Source: G965220205 sp965220205
GTDB lineage: Bacteria; Chloroflexota; Dehalococcoidia; Lucifugimonadales; Australimonadaceae
DNA: 64,000 bases
Assembly: GCA_965220205.1 (NCBI GenBank)
Contig: OZ244812.1
Span: 992,001-1,056,000 of the forward strand
Reading direction: 5' to 3'
Program-made: the position numbers and the translations under genes
In this document: positions 7,614-15,922 of the stretch, one piece after another
Position numbering within the stretch: the first letter of the stretch is position 1
Layout of the letters: every line of letters begins with the position of its first letter
Notes under the pieces: generated by a model
The model's database searches: none
What the model saw: the letters and a program-made list of their open reading frames with translations, nothing else
Told to the model about the DNA's origin: nothing

Positions 7614-8903
7614 ATGAGCTCCGTTGCAAGCACGCCGATCGCCTCCGAAGCCAGCACTCGCGATAATATCGCGGCGGGGACGGTTATCTCCAGCCACGCT
7701 ATCCAGCACCTCTACGGCCACGCGTTCTACGTCATCCTGCCCGAGATATACACAGCCCTCGGCCTCACGCCCATCGCAGCCGGTCTCTTGGGCGCCGCGC
7801 GCATGGTCGCCGGCGGCGCGGCGGCAACGGTCGGCGGCGTGCTCATCGACCGCCTCCAACACCGCCGGCTGCTCATCCTCTACATCAGCCTCATATCCAT
7901 GGGCTTCGGGTACCTCCTCGTCGGACTCGCGCCGACCTACGTCCTCATCGTGGCGGCCCTGTCGCTGGCTTCGCTGGCCGGGTCCGTATGGCACCCGACC
8001 GCGCGCGGCCTGCTGTCACAGATTTACCCGCGCCGGCGCGGGTTCATGATCTCGCTGGACCGCTCGGTCGGAAGCATCGGCGACACGCTCGGCCCGCTGG
8101 TCGCCGGGGGGCTCCTGCTCTACATAACTTGGCAGAGCATCTTCCTCGGGGCGCTGCCGCTCGTCCTGGTGTTCGCGTTCCTCATCTGGCTTGCTCTCCG
8201 AGGCGCCGACACGTGGCAAGAGTTGGGCGCTCGCAGGCAGTCGGCGACGCGGCCCTTCGGCGAGCAGCTCCGCGCACTGCGGGACCTGTTCCGGACCGAC
8301 GGCGCGAGCCTTGGCTTGTTGCTGGTCGTGGCCGGCCTCAGCGGCCTGGGACAGGGTGGACTGATCCTATGGATCCCGCTCTACCTCTCGGAGGTGCACG
8401 AGATGGGCTCCCTTGGGCGCGGCGTGCACGTCGCGCTGCTGACGGCGGCCGGAATCGCGACGGGTCCTTTCTTCGGCCTGATGTCCGACCGATTCGGGCG
8501 CGTGCCCGTCATCCTGACAGTGCTTGCCGCCAAAGCGGTCCTGGCCGCGCTCATGGGGGCTTTCGCGTCGGGCGTCATGCTGACCGTGCTGATCACAGGC
8601 ATGGGCGCAGTCATGTTTGGCGTCAACCCGCTGATCCAGGCGTGGGCGTTGGACATCGCCGAGGGACGCAGGCTGGAAGGAACAATGCTGGGGATGCTCT
8701 GGGGCAACAACGCAGTATTGCGCGGCGGAGGCCCGCTGCTGGTGGCGTTCGTGGTCCAATCCCTAGGCTACGCAGCGCTGTTTTGGTACGTTGCGGCGAT
8801 GAATGCGACTGCCGTCCTTCTGGTGACCCTGGTGCTGCTCGCCCTTGCGTTGCGCCGAAGGGGACGAGCACCGCGTAGCCAAGAGCCGTGGGCGGAGAGC
8901 TAG
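7614..8903 (+). CDS. MFS transporter, aromatic/organic acid porter candidate
   Basis: 429 residues with about twelve hydrophobic segments, two six-helix halves, a central loop near residues 195-225, and the A-motif-like LMSDRFGRVP at the start of the second half. It is an inner-membrane secondary transporter. It heads a plus-strand operon: the next gene, a ring-hydroxylating dioxygenase alpha subunit, uses a ribosome-binding site that overlaps this stop codon, so the two are translationally coupled. That suggests uptake of the dioxygenase substrate or export of a product. AAGGAGA lies 14 bases before the ATG. No substrate-specific motif is visible. Confidence 0.88.
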   Translation: MSSVASTPIASEASTRDNIAAGTVISSHAIQHLYGHAFYVILPEIYTALGLTPIAAGLLGAARMVAGGAAATVGGVLIDRLQHRRLLILYISLISMGFGYLLVGLAPTYVLIVAALSLASLAGSVWHPTARGLLSQIYPRRRGFMISLDRSVGSIGDTLGPLVAGGLLLYITWQSIFLGALPLVLVFAFLIWLALRGADTWQELGARRQSATRPFGEQLRALRDLFRTDGASLGLLLVVAGLSGLGQGGLILWIPLYLSEVHEMGSLGRGVHVALLTAAGIATGPFFGLMSDRFGRVPVILTVLAAKAVLAALMGAFASGVMLTVLITGMGAVMFGVNPLIQAWALDIAEGRRLEGTMLGMLWGNNAVLRGGGPLLVAFVVQSLGYAALFWYVAAMNATAVLLVTLVLLALALRRRGRAPRSQEPWAES

Positions 8904-8914
8904 GAGGGCCTGCC

Positions 8915-10288
8915 GTGGTTTCGATTATTCACTCGCGTGGAGAGCGCTCCCTCCGGGATCTCGTCGACCTCGAGCGGGGTCTCGTCGCGCGGGAGATCTA
9001 CGTCAACGAAGCCATCTACCGTCAGGAGATGGAGCAGATATACCTGCGGGCGTGGCTGTTCATCGGCCACGAGAGCCAAGTGCCCAACCCGGGCGACTTC
9101 GTGCAGTCCCGGATGGGCGAGGAGGAGGTCATCCTGGTCCGGGACCGCAAGGAGAAACTCCACGTGTTCCTGAACACGTGCCGGCACCGCGGGATGATGG
9201 TCTGCCGCTACGACGACGGGAACACGCTCGTGTTCACCTGCCCGTTCCATGGCTGGAGCTATGACACCGACGGACGTCTCATCGGAGTCCCCTACTACGA
9301 GGCCGCGTACCACGACGAGTTGGACAGGAGCAAATGGGGGCTGCACGAGGTCGCGCAGCTCTGCAACTACTACGGGTCCATCTGGGCGACGTGGGACGCA
9401 GCAGCGCCGTCGTTCGAGGACTATCTCGGGGCCTACGCGCCGAGTATCCGCTGGTGCTTCCAGAGCACGGACGGCGAGGACAACGGGGTGGAGCTGTTCA
9501 ATCCCGCCTACAAGTGGCGCATCCCGACCAACTGGAAGTTCCCCGGCTTCAGCTTCGACGGCGACAGCGCCCACGGGGCCATGACCCACCGGTCGGTGAA
9601 TGTCGCTGCGATTGGCCCGCAAGGCGAGCTCGAAGGAGGGGGGCGCAGCGGGATCCGGGCGCCCTTCCCCGCCACGTCCTACGAGATGACGATCCCGGCG
9701 CTGGGCCACGGCGGACACAACAGCATCTACGAGCAACCCGGCGTCGCGCCCTACGTCGACACCTGGCAGACCGTGCCGGGCGCCGACGACTACTACCGCG
9801 AGACGCGGGAGTTGAAGCAACAGAAGTACGCGAGGGAGTACCTCCACGGCGGCACAGCCCTCGTGTGGCCCAACGTCAACATACAGCCGCACCGCATCCT
9901 CATCTGGCACCCCCACGGAGTGGGCGTCACCGAGAGCTGGCGGCAATACCCCGTCGACCGGAACGCGCCCAAGCTGGTGAAGGACGCTCAGCGGCGCTAC
10001 ATGATGCGGTACGGCGGTCCCGCCGGCCTGACCGAATCGGACGACATGGAGAACTGGAACTACGCGTTCCCGGCGAGCCTCGGCCCGATGGCCCAGCGCC
10101 TCCCCTACAACTTCCAGATGGGGCTGGGACACGCCCACACCGACGATCGGGTCCCCGGTATGACTCTCAACTACCGCATCGCCGAGGAGAACCAGCGCGC
10201 GCGCCTCCGCCGATGGCTCGATTTCATGGAAGCCGGAAGCTGGGACGACCTCTACCCCGTGCGCCCGAAGAAGAACTCACAAGGCTAG
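8915..10288 (+). CDS. aromatic-ring-hydroxylating dioxygenase, alpha subunit
   Basis: 457 residues from the GTG at 8915, chosen because AGGAGG at 8902-8907 precedes it; a GTG at 8888 lies inside the MFS gene. The Rieske domain carries CRHRG and CPFHGW. The catalytic domain begins NWKFPGFSFDGDSAHGAMTH, fitting the two-His iron site (SAHGAMTH) of alpha/beta-type oxygenases. It would insert both O2 atoms into an aromatic ring as part of an alpha3beta3 complex; the beta subunit is at 11291, separated by two unrelated genes. No ferredoxin or reductase gene is visible. Biphenyl, benzoate or phenylpropionate-type substrates are possible. Confidence 0.9.
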   Translation: MVSIIHSRGERSLRDLVDLERGLVAREIYVNEAIYRQEMEQIYLRAWLFIGHESQVPNPGDFVQSRMGEEEVILVRDRKEKLHVFLNTCRHRGMMVCRYDDGNTLVFTCPFHGWSYDTDGRLIGVPYYEAAYHDELDRSKWGLHEVAQLCNYYGSIWATWDAAAPSFEDYLGAYAPSIRWCFQSTDGEDNGVELFNPAYKWRIPTNWKFPGFSFDGDSAHGAMTHRSVNVAAIGPQGELEGGGRSGIRAPFPATSYEMTIPALGHGGHNSIYEQPGVAPYVDTWQTVPGADDYYRETRELKQQKYAREYLHGGTALVWPNVNIQPHRILIWHPHGVGVTESWRQYPVDRNAPKLVKDAQRRYMMRYGGPAGLTESDDMENWNYAFPASLGPMAQRLPYNFQMGLGHAHTDDRVPGMTLNYRIAEENQRARLRRWLDFMEAGSWDDLYPVRPKKNSQG

Positions 10289-10311
10289 GCTGGCGCCGCC
10301 AAGGAGACACA

Positions 10312-10986
10312 GTGCAAACCCCCTCATCTCAGAGCAAGTTGGTCGGCGCCGCCCTGATGGCGCTGGGCGTCCTCTTCTTGCTGCCCGTCGTCACCGGCGT
10401 CGAACTCTCCATCGGCAAGTGGTGGCCCCTCATCATCCTGGTCGGCGGCGTGTTCGCCCTCACGAGAGGCGCCCCGTGGCAGGGGCTGACGGCCATAGGC
10501 GTCGCCGTACTCCTCCTACTCGCCAACCTTGCCATCATTGACACCAACATCTGGCAGTTCTGGCCGGTCCTTCTGCTCGTCGCCGGCGCGGCCATACTGT
10601 TCGGTCACGCGGGGCGCTCGCGACCCCAGGAAGGCTCCGGCTTCACGTCCGCGACCAGCGACGGTCTCAACGTAGCCAGCTTCTTCTCAGGCAGTGAACA
10701 GCGCATCGATAGCCAGGCGTTCCGCGGCGGGCGCGTCACCGCCATGTTCGGCGGCGCCGATATCGACCTGCGCGGCGCAGCCATCGCCGACGGCGCGGCT
10801 ACAATCGACGTCAGCGCCGTATTCGGCGGCGTTGAGATTCGCGTGCCCGACGACTGGGCCGTCAACGTTCAGGCATCCGCGACCTTCGGCGACGTCGAGA
10901 CCAAGCGCTCCGGACCCGCCGACCCCAAAGCCAAACTCACCATCACCGGCTCCTGCCTCTTCGGCGGCATCGAGATCAGGTCCTGA
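10312..10986 (+). CDS. LiaF-like membrane protein (TM region plus cell-wall-response domain)
   Basis: 224 residues from the GTG at 10312, preceded by AAGGAG. The first 100 residues hold four membrane segments of the DUF5668/LiaI-LiaF type, including ALMALGVLFLLPVVTG and WWPLIILVGGVFAL. The second half has the short glycine-rich beta repeats of the LiaF C-terminal domain (VTAMFGGADIDL, VSAVFGGVEIRVP, ITGSCLFGGIEIR). LiaF proteins sense or damp envelope stress in Firmicutes; many other bacteria have free-standing versions of unknown role. It sits 23 bases after the dioxygenase alpha gene and before its beta gene, an unexpected place. Confidence 0.82.
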   Translation: MQTPSSQSKLVGAALMALGVLFLLPVVTGVELSIGKWWPLIILVGGVFALTRGAPWQGLTAIGVAVLLLLANLAIIDTNIWQFWPVLLLVAGAAILFGHAGRSRPQEGSGFTSATSDGLNVASFFSGSEQRIDSQAFRGGRVTAMFGGADIDLRGAAIADGAATIDVSAVFGGVEIRVPDDWAVNVQASATFGDVETKRSGPADPKAKLTITGSCLFGGIEIRS

Positions 10987-11005
10987 ACCACAGGAGCAAC
11001 GCGCC

Positions 11006-11248
11006 ATGACTGCCGGCAACCAGGAACCGCGAGCCGAGGACCTCATCAACGTGAACAACATGGTGATTCTCACCAACCTCCCCGAGGGCGCGAGGGTCAA
11101 ACTGCGCGGCGGCGCCGTCGCCGAAGTCACCGCGAACCCCCGCGACGGCGGGTGGCTGTTCATCCGGTACGTGGAGCACCCTTCGGACCCCTCGAAGGTG
11201 GGCGAGGACGACATGGCCTTCGCCGCCGACGTGATGGGCATCGCCTGA
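11006..11248 (+). CDS. small conserved-looking protein in dioxygenase operon
   Basis: 80 residues, acidic, no membrane segment or Cys pairs. The ATG follows CAGGAG by 9 bases and the gene starts 19 bases after the LiaF-like stop. The core LPEGARVKLRGGAVAEVT followed by a Gly-Trp-Leu-Phe strand looks like a small beta-barrel, resembling SH3-like or ferrous-transport FeoA-type folds only in general character. I do not recognise the family. Its position between the alpha and beta dioxygenase genes suggests a role with that complex, by context only. Confidence 0.65.
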   Translation: MTAGNQEPRAEDLINVNNMVILTNLPEGARVKLRGGAVAEVTANPRDGGWLFIRYVEHPSDPSKVGEDDMAFAADVMGIA

Positions 11249-11290
11249 GCCTGACGCGGGGGCCGAGCGCGCCCCACGGGAGATTCCTCG

Positions 11291-11830
11291 ATGGTCGCCG
11301 ACACAACGCAACAGCTGCTGGAGCGGATGCTTCTCGAACGGGAGATCGAGCAGTTCTTGTACATGGAGGCCGCGCTGCTCGACCAACGCCGGTTCAACGA
11401 GTGGATAGACCTGATCGCCGACGATATCCACTACCACATGCCTATGCGCAGAAACGTGAAGTTCGGACAGCAGCACCGCGAGAACACCGACGCGGAGTCC
11501 GAGATATCCTGGTTCGACGAGGGAAAGGCGACGCTCGCCGGCCGCGTCCGCCAGATCAACACCGGCCTGCACTGGGCCGAGGAGCCCTCGTCGCGCGTCC
11601 GGCACATCGTCACGAACGTGCGGCTGACCGACGTCCGCGATGACGAGGTCGACGTCAGCAGCAACTTCTTCGTCTGGTCGAACCGGCTCAAGACGGAGAC
11701 GAACCTCTTCGTTGGCACGCGGGACGACGTGCTGCGCCGCGACGCCGAGACGGGATGGAAGATTGCGAAACGGCTCATCCTGCTCGATCAGAACGTCCTG
11801 CTCTCGAAAGTCATCTCGACGTTCTTCTAG
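11291..11830 (+). CDS. aromatic-ring-hydroxylating dioxygenase, beta subunit
   Basis: 179 residues, the standard length of the SnoaL/NTF2-like beta subunit. Diagnostic stretches are EREIEQFLYMEAALLDQRRF, the W-x-D-L-x-x-D-D-I-x-Y segment (WIDLIADDIHYHMPMRRN), a DVSSNFFVWSNR strand and the C-terminal KRLILLDQNVLLSKVISTFF. It has no cofactor; it packs against the alpha subunit at 8915-10288 in the alpha3beta3 hexamer. CACGGGAGA lies before the ATG. The assignment is firm and supports the alpha subunit as a true two-component oxygenase. Confidence 0.92.
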   Translation: MVADTTQQLLERMLLEREIEQFLYMEAALLDQRRFNEWIDLIADDIHYHMPMRRNVKFGQQHRENTDAESEISWFDEGKATLAGRVRQINTGLHWAEEPSSRVRHIVTNVRLTDVRDDEVDVSSNFFVWSNRLKTETNLFVGTRDDVLRRDAETGWKIAKRLILLDQNVLLSKVISTFF

Positions 11831-11842
11831 GACGCGCTCAGG

Positions 11843-12157
11843 ATGACGCTCAGCGCGGAGTGGAGAACGGACGGCGAGTCGGACATCGTCGTGGTCCTCG
11901 ACGGCGAAACGGCGTGCGCCGAGCTCGCCGCCGACGCGGGCACGCTCTCGGACCTCCTCACGGGGATGCGCAGCCTGGAAACGTGGCGCCGTGAACACGC
12001 GGCCGACCGCAGTCGTCGGGACCCTGCAGCGTGGGGCCAGCTGGTCATCCGGCGCGCGGGCACGGGAGAGGTTCTCGTCATGGACCCGCAACTGTTCTGG
12101 GAGGGAGTCCACCGCTGGTTCCGCTCGCGCGGCGTCGACTACGACTCCCCCCAGTGA
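11843..12157 (+). CDS. small hypothetical protein, last gene of dioxygenase operon
   Basis: 104 residues, starting 12 bases after the beta-subunit stop, without a strong ribosome-binding site, so probably translationally coupled. It starts with a beta-strand-rich part (SDIVVVLDGETACAEL), has a helical WRREHAADRSRRDPAAW region and ends in a hydrophobic-aromatic tail (LFWEGVHRWFRSRGV). It has no Cys and no membrane segment. I do not recognise the family. It converges on the next gene with a 27-base spacer. Confidence 0.55.
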   Translation: MTLSAEWRTDGESDIVVVLDGETACAELAADAGTLSDLLTGMRSLETWRREHAADRSRRDPAAWGQLVIRRAGTGEVLVMDPQLFWEGVHRWFRSRGVDYDSPQ

Positions 12158-12184
12158 AGACCACCCTACGGCGGCGTCAGAGGG

Positions 12185-13168
12185 CTACGGCTCCAGCGCG
12201 TTGGGCGCGAACAGCTCCTCGACGGCTGGGACACGGTCCGCAAGGCCCTGCTCATACAGGTACTGCGGCAGCGCCTCGAGGGCGGGCCGGTTCCGCGTGA
12301 GCCCATAGGGCCAGAAGTCATGGCCCATGACGCGCCGCGTCTCCTCGAGCTCGGCCAGTACCCACGGCAGCGTCACCTTGAGCGCGTCAGTCTCCACCAA
12401 CTGCTCATAAGCCCGCTGTTTCGCCTCGGCGAACGCCAGGTACAGGCTGTGCGCGGCCCACGGGTGCTGCTCGTACACGTCCCGCCGTAGCACGACGGTG
12501 TGCATGATGGGGAAGATGCCCGTGCGCACGTAGTATTCCCGCTCCGCCTCCCGGTAGTTCGGAAACAGCCGCCGTATCGGCGAAGGGTCCTTCGTGAACG
12601 CCACAGGCATGTTGGGCGAGACTATCGCATCCAACTCCCCGGATTCGAGCATCGGGCCCATGTCCTGTTCGAGGGGGAGCCGGTGCAGCACGACGCCCTC
12701 CGGCGGCTCGAAGTCTATCCGCGTCGGACGCTGTAGGCCGTCCTGCGTGCCGCTGAACCACTCGATCGTCTTGGGCTCCACCCCGTACTCGTGGAGGAGC
12801 AGACCGCGCACGAACACAGCGGCCGTCATCGAGTACTCGGGCACGCCGACGCGCTTGCCCACGAGGTCTTGGGGTTCGTCGATGCCGCTGTTGGCGTTCA
12901 CGTAGATGCACGAGTGGCGGAACATGCGCGACGGGAACACGGGGATGGCCTCGAACGACGTGTCGCCTCGCGCGCGGAGCATCGTGTAGTTGGCCAGGGA
13001 CAGCTCGGATATCTCGAACTCGGAGAACCGCAGCATCCGGTAGAAGGTTTCGCTCGGCCGCGACACGATGGGCGTGATCTCGATCCCCTCGGGCTGGACG
13101 GTCCCATCGAGCAGCGGACGGGTGCGGTCGTAGTCCCAACAGGCAAGCGTGAGGCGCAGTTTGCTCAT
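12185..13168 (-). CDS. 4,5-dihydroxyphthalate decarboxylase-like protein (PBP2 fold)
   Basis: 327 residues without a signal peptide. The opening LRLTLACWDYDRTRPLLDG and IEITPIVSRPSETFYRMLRF are close to the Pht5 signature, closer than the paralog at 3978-4919. Later come DLVGKRVGVPEYSMTAAVF and a C-terminal YLYEQGLADRVP. The family decarboxylates 4,5-dihydroxyphthalate to protocatechuate in the cytoplasm. It is divergent from a LigB-type ring-cleavage gene (185-base spacer), so product and ring cleavage enzyme are side by side, supporting an aromatic function. The start is the only ATG ahead of the conserved N-terminus. Confidence 0.82.
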   Translation of the reverse strand: MSKLRLTLACWDYDRTRPLLDGTVQPEGIEITPIVSRPSETFYRMLRFSEFEISELSLANYTMLRARGDTSFEAIPVFPSRMFRHSCIYVNANSGIDEPQDLVGKRVGVPEYSMTAAVFVRGLLLHEYGVEPKTIEWFSGTQDGLQRPTRIDFEPPEGVVLHRLPLEQDMGPMLESGELDAIVSPNMPVAFTKDPSPIRRLFPNYREAEREYYVRTGIFPIMHTVVLRRDVYEQHPWAAHSLYLAFAEAKQRAYEQLVETDALKVTLPWVLAELEETRRVMGHDFWPYGLTRNRPALEALPQYLYEQGLADRVPAVEELFAPNALEP

Positions 13169-13353
13169 GAAGTGTGTCCTGGACGTTCGCGGCGCGCCAG
13201 CTCCGCCATCGGGGTCGCTCGCCGCCGCTCAGTGGTGTGCGCGGATACTATCGCCCGCCCGCCCCTGCTGTCACGCCGACGCGGCTACGCGGGCGCGCTC
13301 TGGCGCCGGCGGACTCCAAATGGCGTAGAATCCCGACGCAAGGAGGTGACGCT

Positions 13354-14328
13354 ATGGCGCATCTAGTCCTGGGTATCGGAACCTCGCACGGCCCGTCGAT
13401 TCAGCAGCCGCCCGAGCGGTGGGTGCGGCTGGCCGAGTCGGACACGCGCGACCCTCGGTTCGATTTCGAAGAGGCCCGCAAGAACGCCCCTCCGAACATG
13501 GAGTCGGAGATTCAGATCGAGAGGCAGCGCGAGAAGCACGCCGCGGCCCACGTAGCCCTCGGCAAGCTGACGGAGAAGATCACCGAGGCAGCCCCCGACG
13601 TGATGGTCCTCCTGAGCAATCAGCACGGGTTCCACCCCGACGACAACCAGCCCGTCTTCGGCGTTATCCGGTCGGAGACCGTCCCTATCGCCAAGCGCAC
13701 CAATCGTCCGTTCGACCCCGACGCGCGGTTCCGACCCGACGAGGAGCGGCCCAAGCCCGAGGTCATCGAGCGGAAGGGGCATCCGGAGCTGGCGAACTAC
13801 TTGATCGAGACGCTCGTGACCGACGGATTCGACGTTTCGTGCAGCAACGGCCTGCGCGAGGGGGCTGCAATCGACGACGCGTTCGCCTTCGCGTTCGACT
13901 GGCTGCTCCCGCCGGGGTCGGAGATACCGCTGGTCCCGTTCCTGGTGAGCCGCTACCTCCCGCACCAGGCCACCCCGGCGCGATGCTTGGAGCTGGGCAA
14001 CGCTATCGCGCGGGCAGTCGAAAGCTGGCCCGGCGACGCCAAGGTCGGCCTCATCGCCTCGGGCGGCCTCAGCCACCAGATCATCGACGAGGAGTTGGAC
14101 CATCGCATCATCGACGCCATGACGTCTGGCGACCGCGCCGCGTTGGCGGTCCTCCCTCGCGACCGGCTCAACAAGGCGCCGGGTACGCCGGAGTCGCTGA
14201 ATTGGGTCGCCGTCGCCGCGGCGATGGCCCCGCGGACGATGACGCTGGTCGACTACCAGCCCGCCTACCGCTCGCTCGCCGGCACCGGCCACGGGCTCAC
14301 GTTCGGGTACTGGGACGCGACGAACTAG
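13354..14328 (+). CDS. LigB-type (class III) extradiol ring-cleavage dioxygenase
   Basis: 324 residues from the ATG preceded by AAGGAGG. The N-terminus (LVLGIGTSHGPSIQ) contributes His12; a second metal His is expected in SNQHGFHPDD, and GGLSHQIIDEELD carries the catalytic-His region. This is the catalytic subunit fold of protocatechuate 4,5-dioxygenase and related Fe(II) enzymes that cleave catechols meta to the hydroxyls. No LigA-like small subunit is encoded nearby, so it may act alone. Paralogs are at 15923-16897 and at the right window edge. A TAGAAT -10-like box is at 13326-13331. Confidence 0.88.
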   Translation: MAHLVLGIGTSHGPSIQQPPERWVRLAESDTRDPRFDFEEARKNAPPNMESEIQIERQREKHAAAHVALGKLTEKITEAAPDVMVLLSNQHGFHPDDNQPVFGVIRSETVPIAKRTNRPFDPDARFRPDEERPKPEVIERKGHPELANYLIETLVTDGFDVSCSNGLREGAAIDDAFAFAFDWLLPPGSEIPLVPFLVSRYLPHQATPARCLELGNAIARAVESWPGDAKVGLIASGGLSHQIIDEELDHRIIDAMTSGDRAALAVLPRDRLNKAPGTPESLNWVAVAAAMAPRTMTLVDYQPAYRSLAGTGHGLTFGYWDATN

Positions 14329-14358
14329 CCCGCCAATCGCGGCTACTGCGGAACCTAC

Positions 14359-14382
14359 CCGGGAGCGGTTGGCCGCTCCCGG
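14359..14382 (+). terminator. hairpin after LigB-type gene
   Basis: A 10-bp perfect stem (CCGGGAGCGG/CCGCTCCCGG) with a TTGG loop starts 31 bases after the stop codon. There is no T-tract, so termination is likely but not certain. The remaining bases to 14634 hold nothing recognisable. Confidence 0.5.
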
Positions 14383-14634
14383 TAGTCCGTCCGCCTTCCG
14401 TCGACGCGAGGGAAGCGAGGGAGAATGAGCAGCTTCGAACTAGCCCTCAAACACCGAGCGGGCCGCCGCCGCGATTGCTAGGCCTGGTGTCGCACCCTGC
14501 GGTCTGGCGGGCTTCCATTGGAAGGGCAACTGGGCTGTATCGAAGCACCTTAGCTGAAGCAGACTAGGTGATCAATGCGGGCCCCCTAGGCGGGCGGAGG
14601 CACCGCGGCTTGCACGAGACTCACCAGTTCCAGG

Positions 14635-15639
14635 TCAAACGTCGTCCTTCGCTATCTGGGACAGCAGGGCCCCTTTCCGCTCGGCCGAGGCAAAGGAGGC
14701 CTGTATCCCATTGCAGGTAAACCCCAGCAAGTCGGACGCCTCGAACCCAAGCCCCGCCGCCAGTTCGTATTCCCTCCCGATGGTCGTACAGAGACCGACG
14801 GGGTCATCCGAGCTGAGTGTCACCGGTATCCCGGCAGCCACGAGGGTTCGTATCGGGTGCCTTTCGAGCGATGGCACTGCCCCGAGGACCTCGTTGGACG
14901 TCAGACAGCACTCCACGGTAACTCCTGATTCGCCCAGTTCGTCGAGTAGCGCAGTGGAGAAGGCAGCGTGGACGGCGTGCCCGATGCGGGCAAGGCCCGG
15001 TAGGCTTAGCGCCCTGTGGACGTTGGCGGGCGAGAATTCGCCGGCGTGAATCGTGACGCCTAGCCCGGCGCCGGCCGCTCGCTCTGCCCAGCGATAGGCT
15101 TCATCCCACTCGGCCCAAGCGGCTTCCCGGTCGTAAGGCGTCGGGATGAAGTCGATCCCGGCGAGACCGTCCCTTCGCGCAGCCAGACAAGCGTCAATCG
15201 CCTCTTTCCCGTCTGGTCGCGTCGTCCAAAGGCCCGAGATGATAGCCTCGGCGCAAAAGTTCGGATAGTTGCCCTGCGCCAGCCCTTCGGCCTCTCGGAA
15301 CTTTGACATGAGGTCGGGCCACGTTGCCCAGCCCGAGCCGAAGCGGATTTCGACGAGGACCGCGCCTTCTCGCGCGGCATCGAGCATGGTCTCCGCAACC
15401 CACTCGACGAAGGTGTTTTTGGCGAGCCAATCCAGCTCCGCCACATCGAGACCGCCCTTCATCGCCTCGAGCCTCGCGACCCCTGCGGGCGCTTCCCGGA
15501 GCCGTCGGACCCCGGTTTCCCAGTCGTGCGCGCTCCCGCCCTCGCGCCGTGAGAGCAGACGGTCGACGCGAGCCATCGTTTCAGCGTGTAGGTGTACGTC
15601 CGCCTTCGGCAAGGCGGCAACGTCGTTTGGATTTCTCAA
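14635..15639 (-). CDS. add: adenosine deaminase family protein
   Basis: 334 residues. Metal and substrate motifs are in order: DVHLHAE near residue 15, VTIHAGE mid-chain, the SNEVLG serine-asparagine motif, and SSDDP with the catalytic aspartates. This is a zinc amidohydrolase that deaminates adenosine (or an adenine-like base) to inosine. Sequence between the motifs is divergent, so adenine deaminase or an N6-modified substrate is possible. The gene begins at the ATG before RNPNDVAALPKADVHLH and is not in an obvious operon. Confidence 0.85.
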   Translation of the reverse strand: MRNPNDVAALPKADVHLHAETMARVDRLLSRREGGSAHDWETGVRRLREAPAGVARLEAMKGGLDVAELDWLAKNTFVEWVAETMLDAAREGAVLVEIRFGSGWATWPDLMSKFREAEGLAQGNYPNFCAEAIISGLWTTRPDGKEAIDACLAARRDGLAGIDFIPTPYDREAAWAEWDEAYRWAERAAGAGLGVTIHAGEFSPANVHRALSLPGLARIGHAVHAAFSTALLDELGESGVTVECCLTSNEVLGAVPSLERHPIRTLVAAGIPVTLSSDDPVGLCTTIGREYELAAGLGFEASDLLGFTCNGIQASFASAERKGALLSQIAKDDV

Positions 15640-15735
15640 TGAGGAGTCCTGGTACCTTCACCCGCCCCCGGCTTGAACCCTCACCTTTGGTGGAGTCTAT
15701 GCCACTGGGATGCGAGGAGGCTGCTCGATGATTGA

Positions 15736-15864
15736 CGCGGTCGCATTGACCGGATTCTGGAGCGCAAGCAGGGCCTGTTCGACCAGCTCATCGACGACGT
15801 GTCGCTCGACCTGTCCGCGTCCCTGAGCCGCGATGAACTCTTCGGCCTATTCGGCCTTGGGTAG
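15736..15864 (+). pseudogene. remnant of the C-terminus of an SNF2-family helicase
   Basis: A short open stretch with no start codon encodes RIDRILERKQGLFDQLIDD followed by a segment ending SRDELFGLFGLG and a TAG stop. This matches the usual end of SNF2/HepA-type helicases (ERIDxxLERKxxLFDxxVDD, then LSxDELFxLFGL). An in-frame stop lies immediately upstream at 15733-15735 and nothing of the ATPase core is present, so this is a gene fragment in the 283-base spacer between two minus-strand genes. Confidence 0.6.
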
Positions 15865-15922
15865 CGGCGGCCCTACGCGCAGGTAGGCCACATCTAAGAC
15901 AGGCCGGCTTGCGTTCCCCCTG

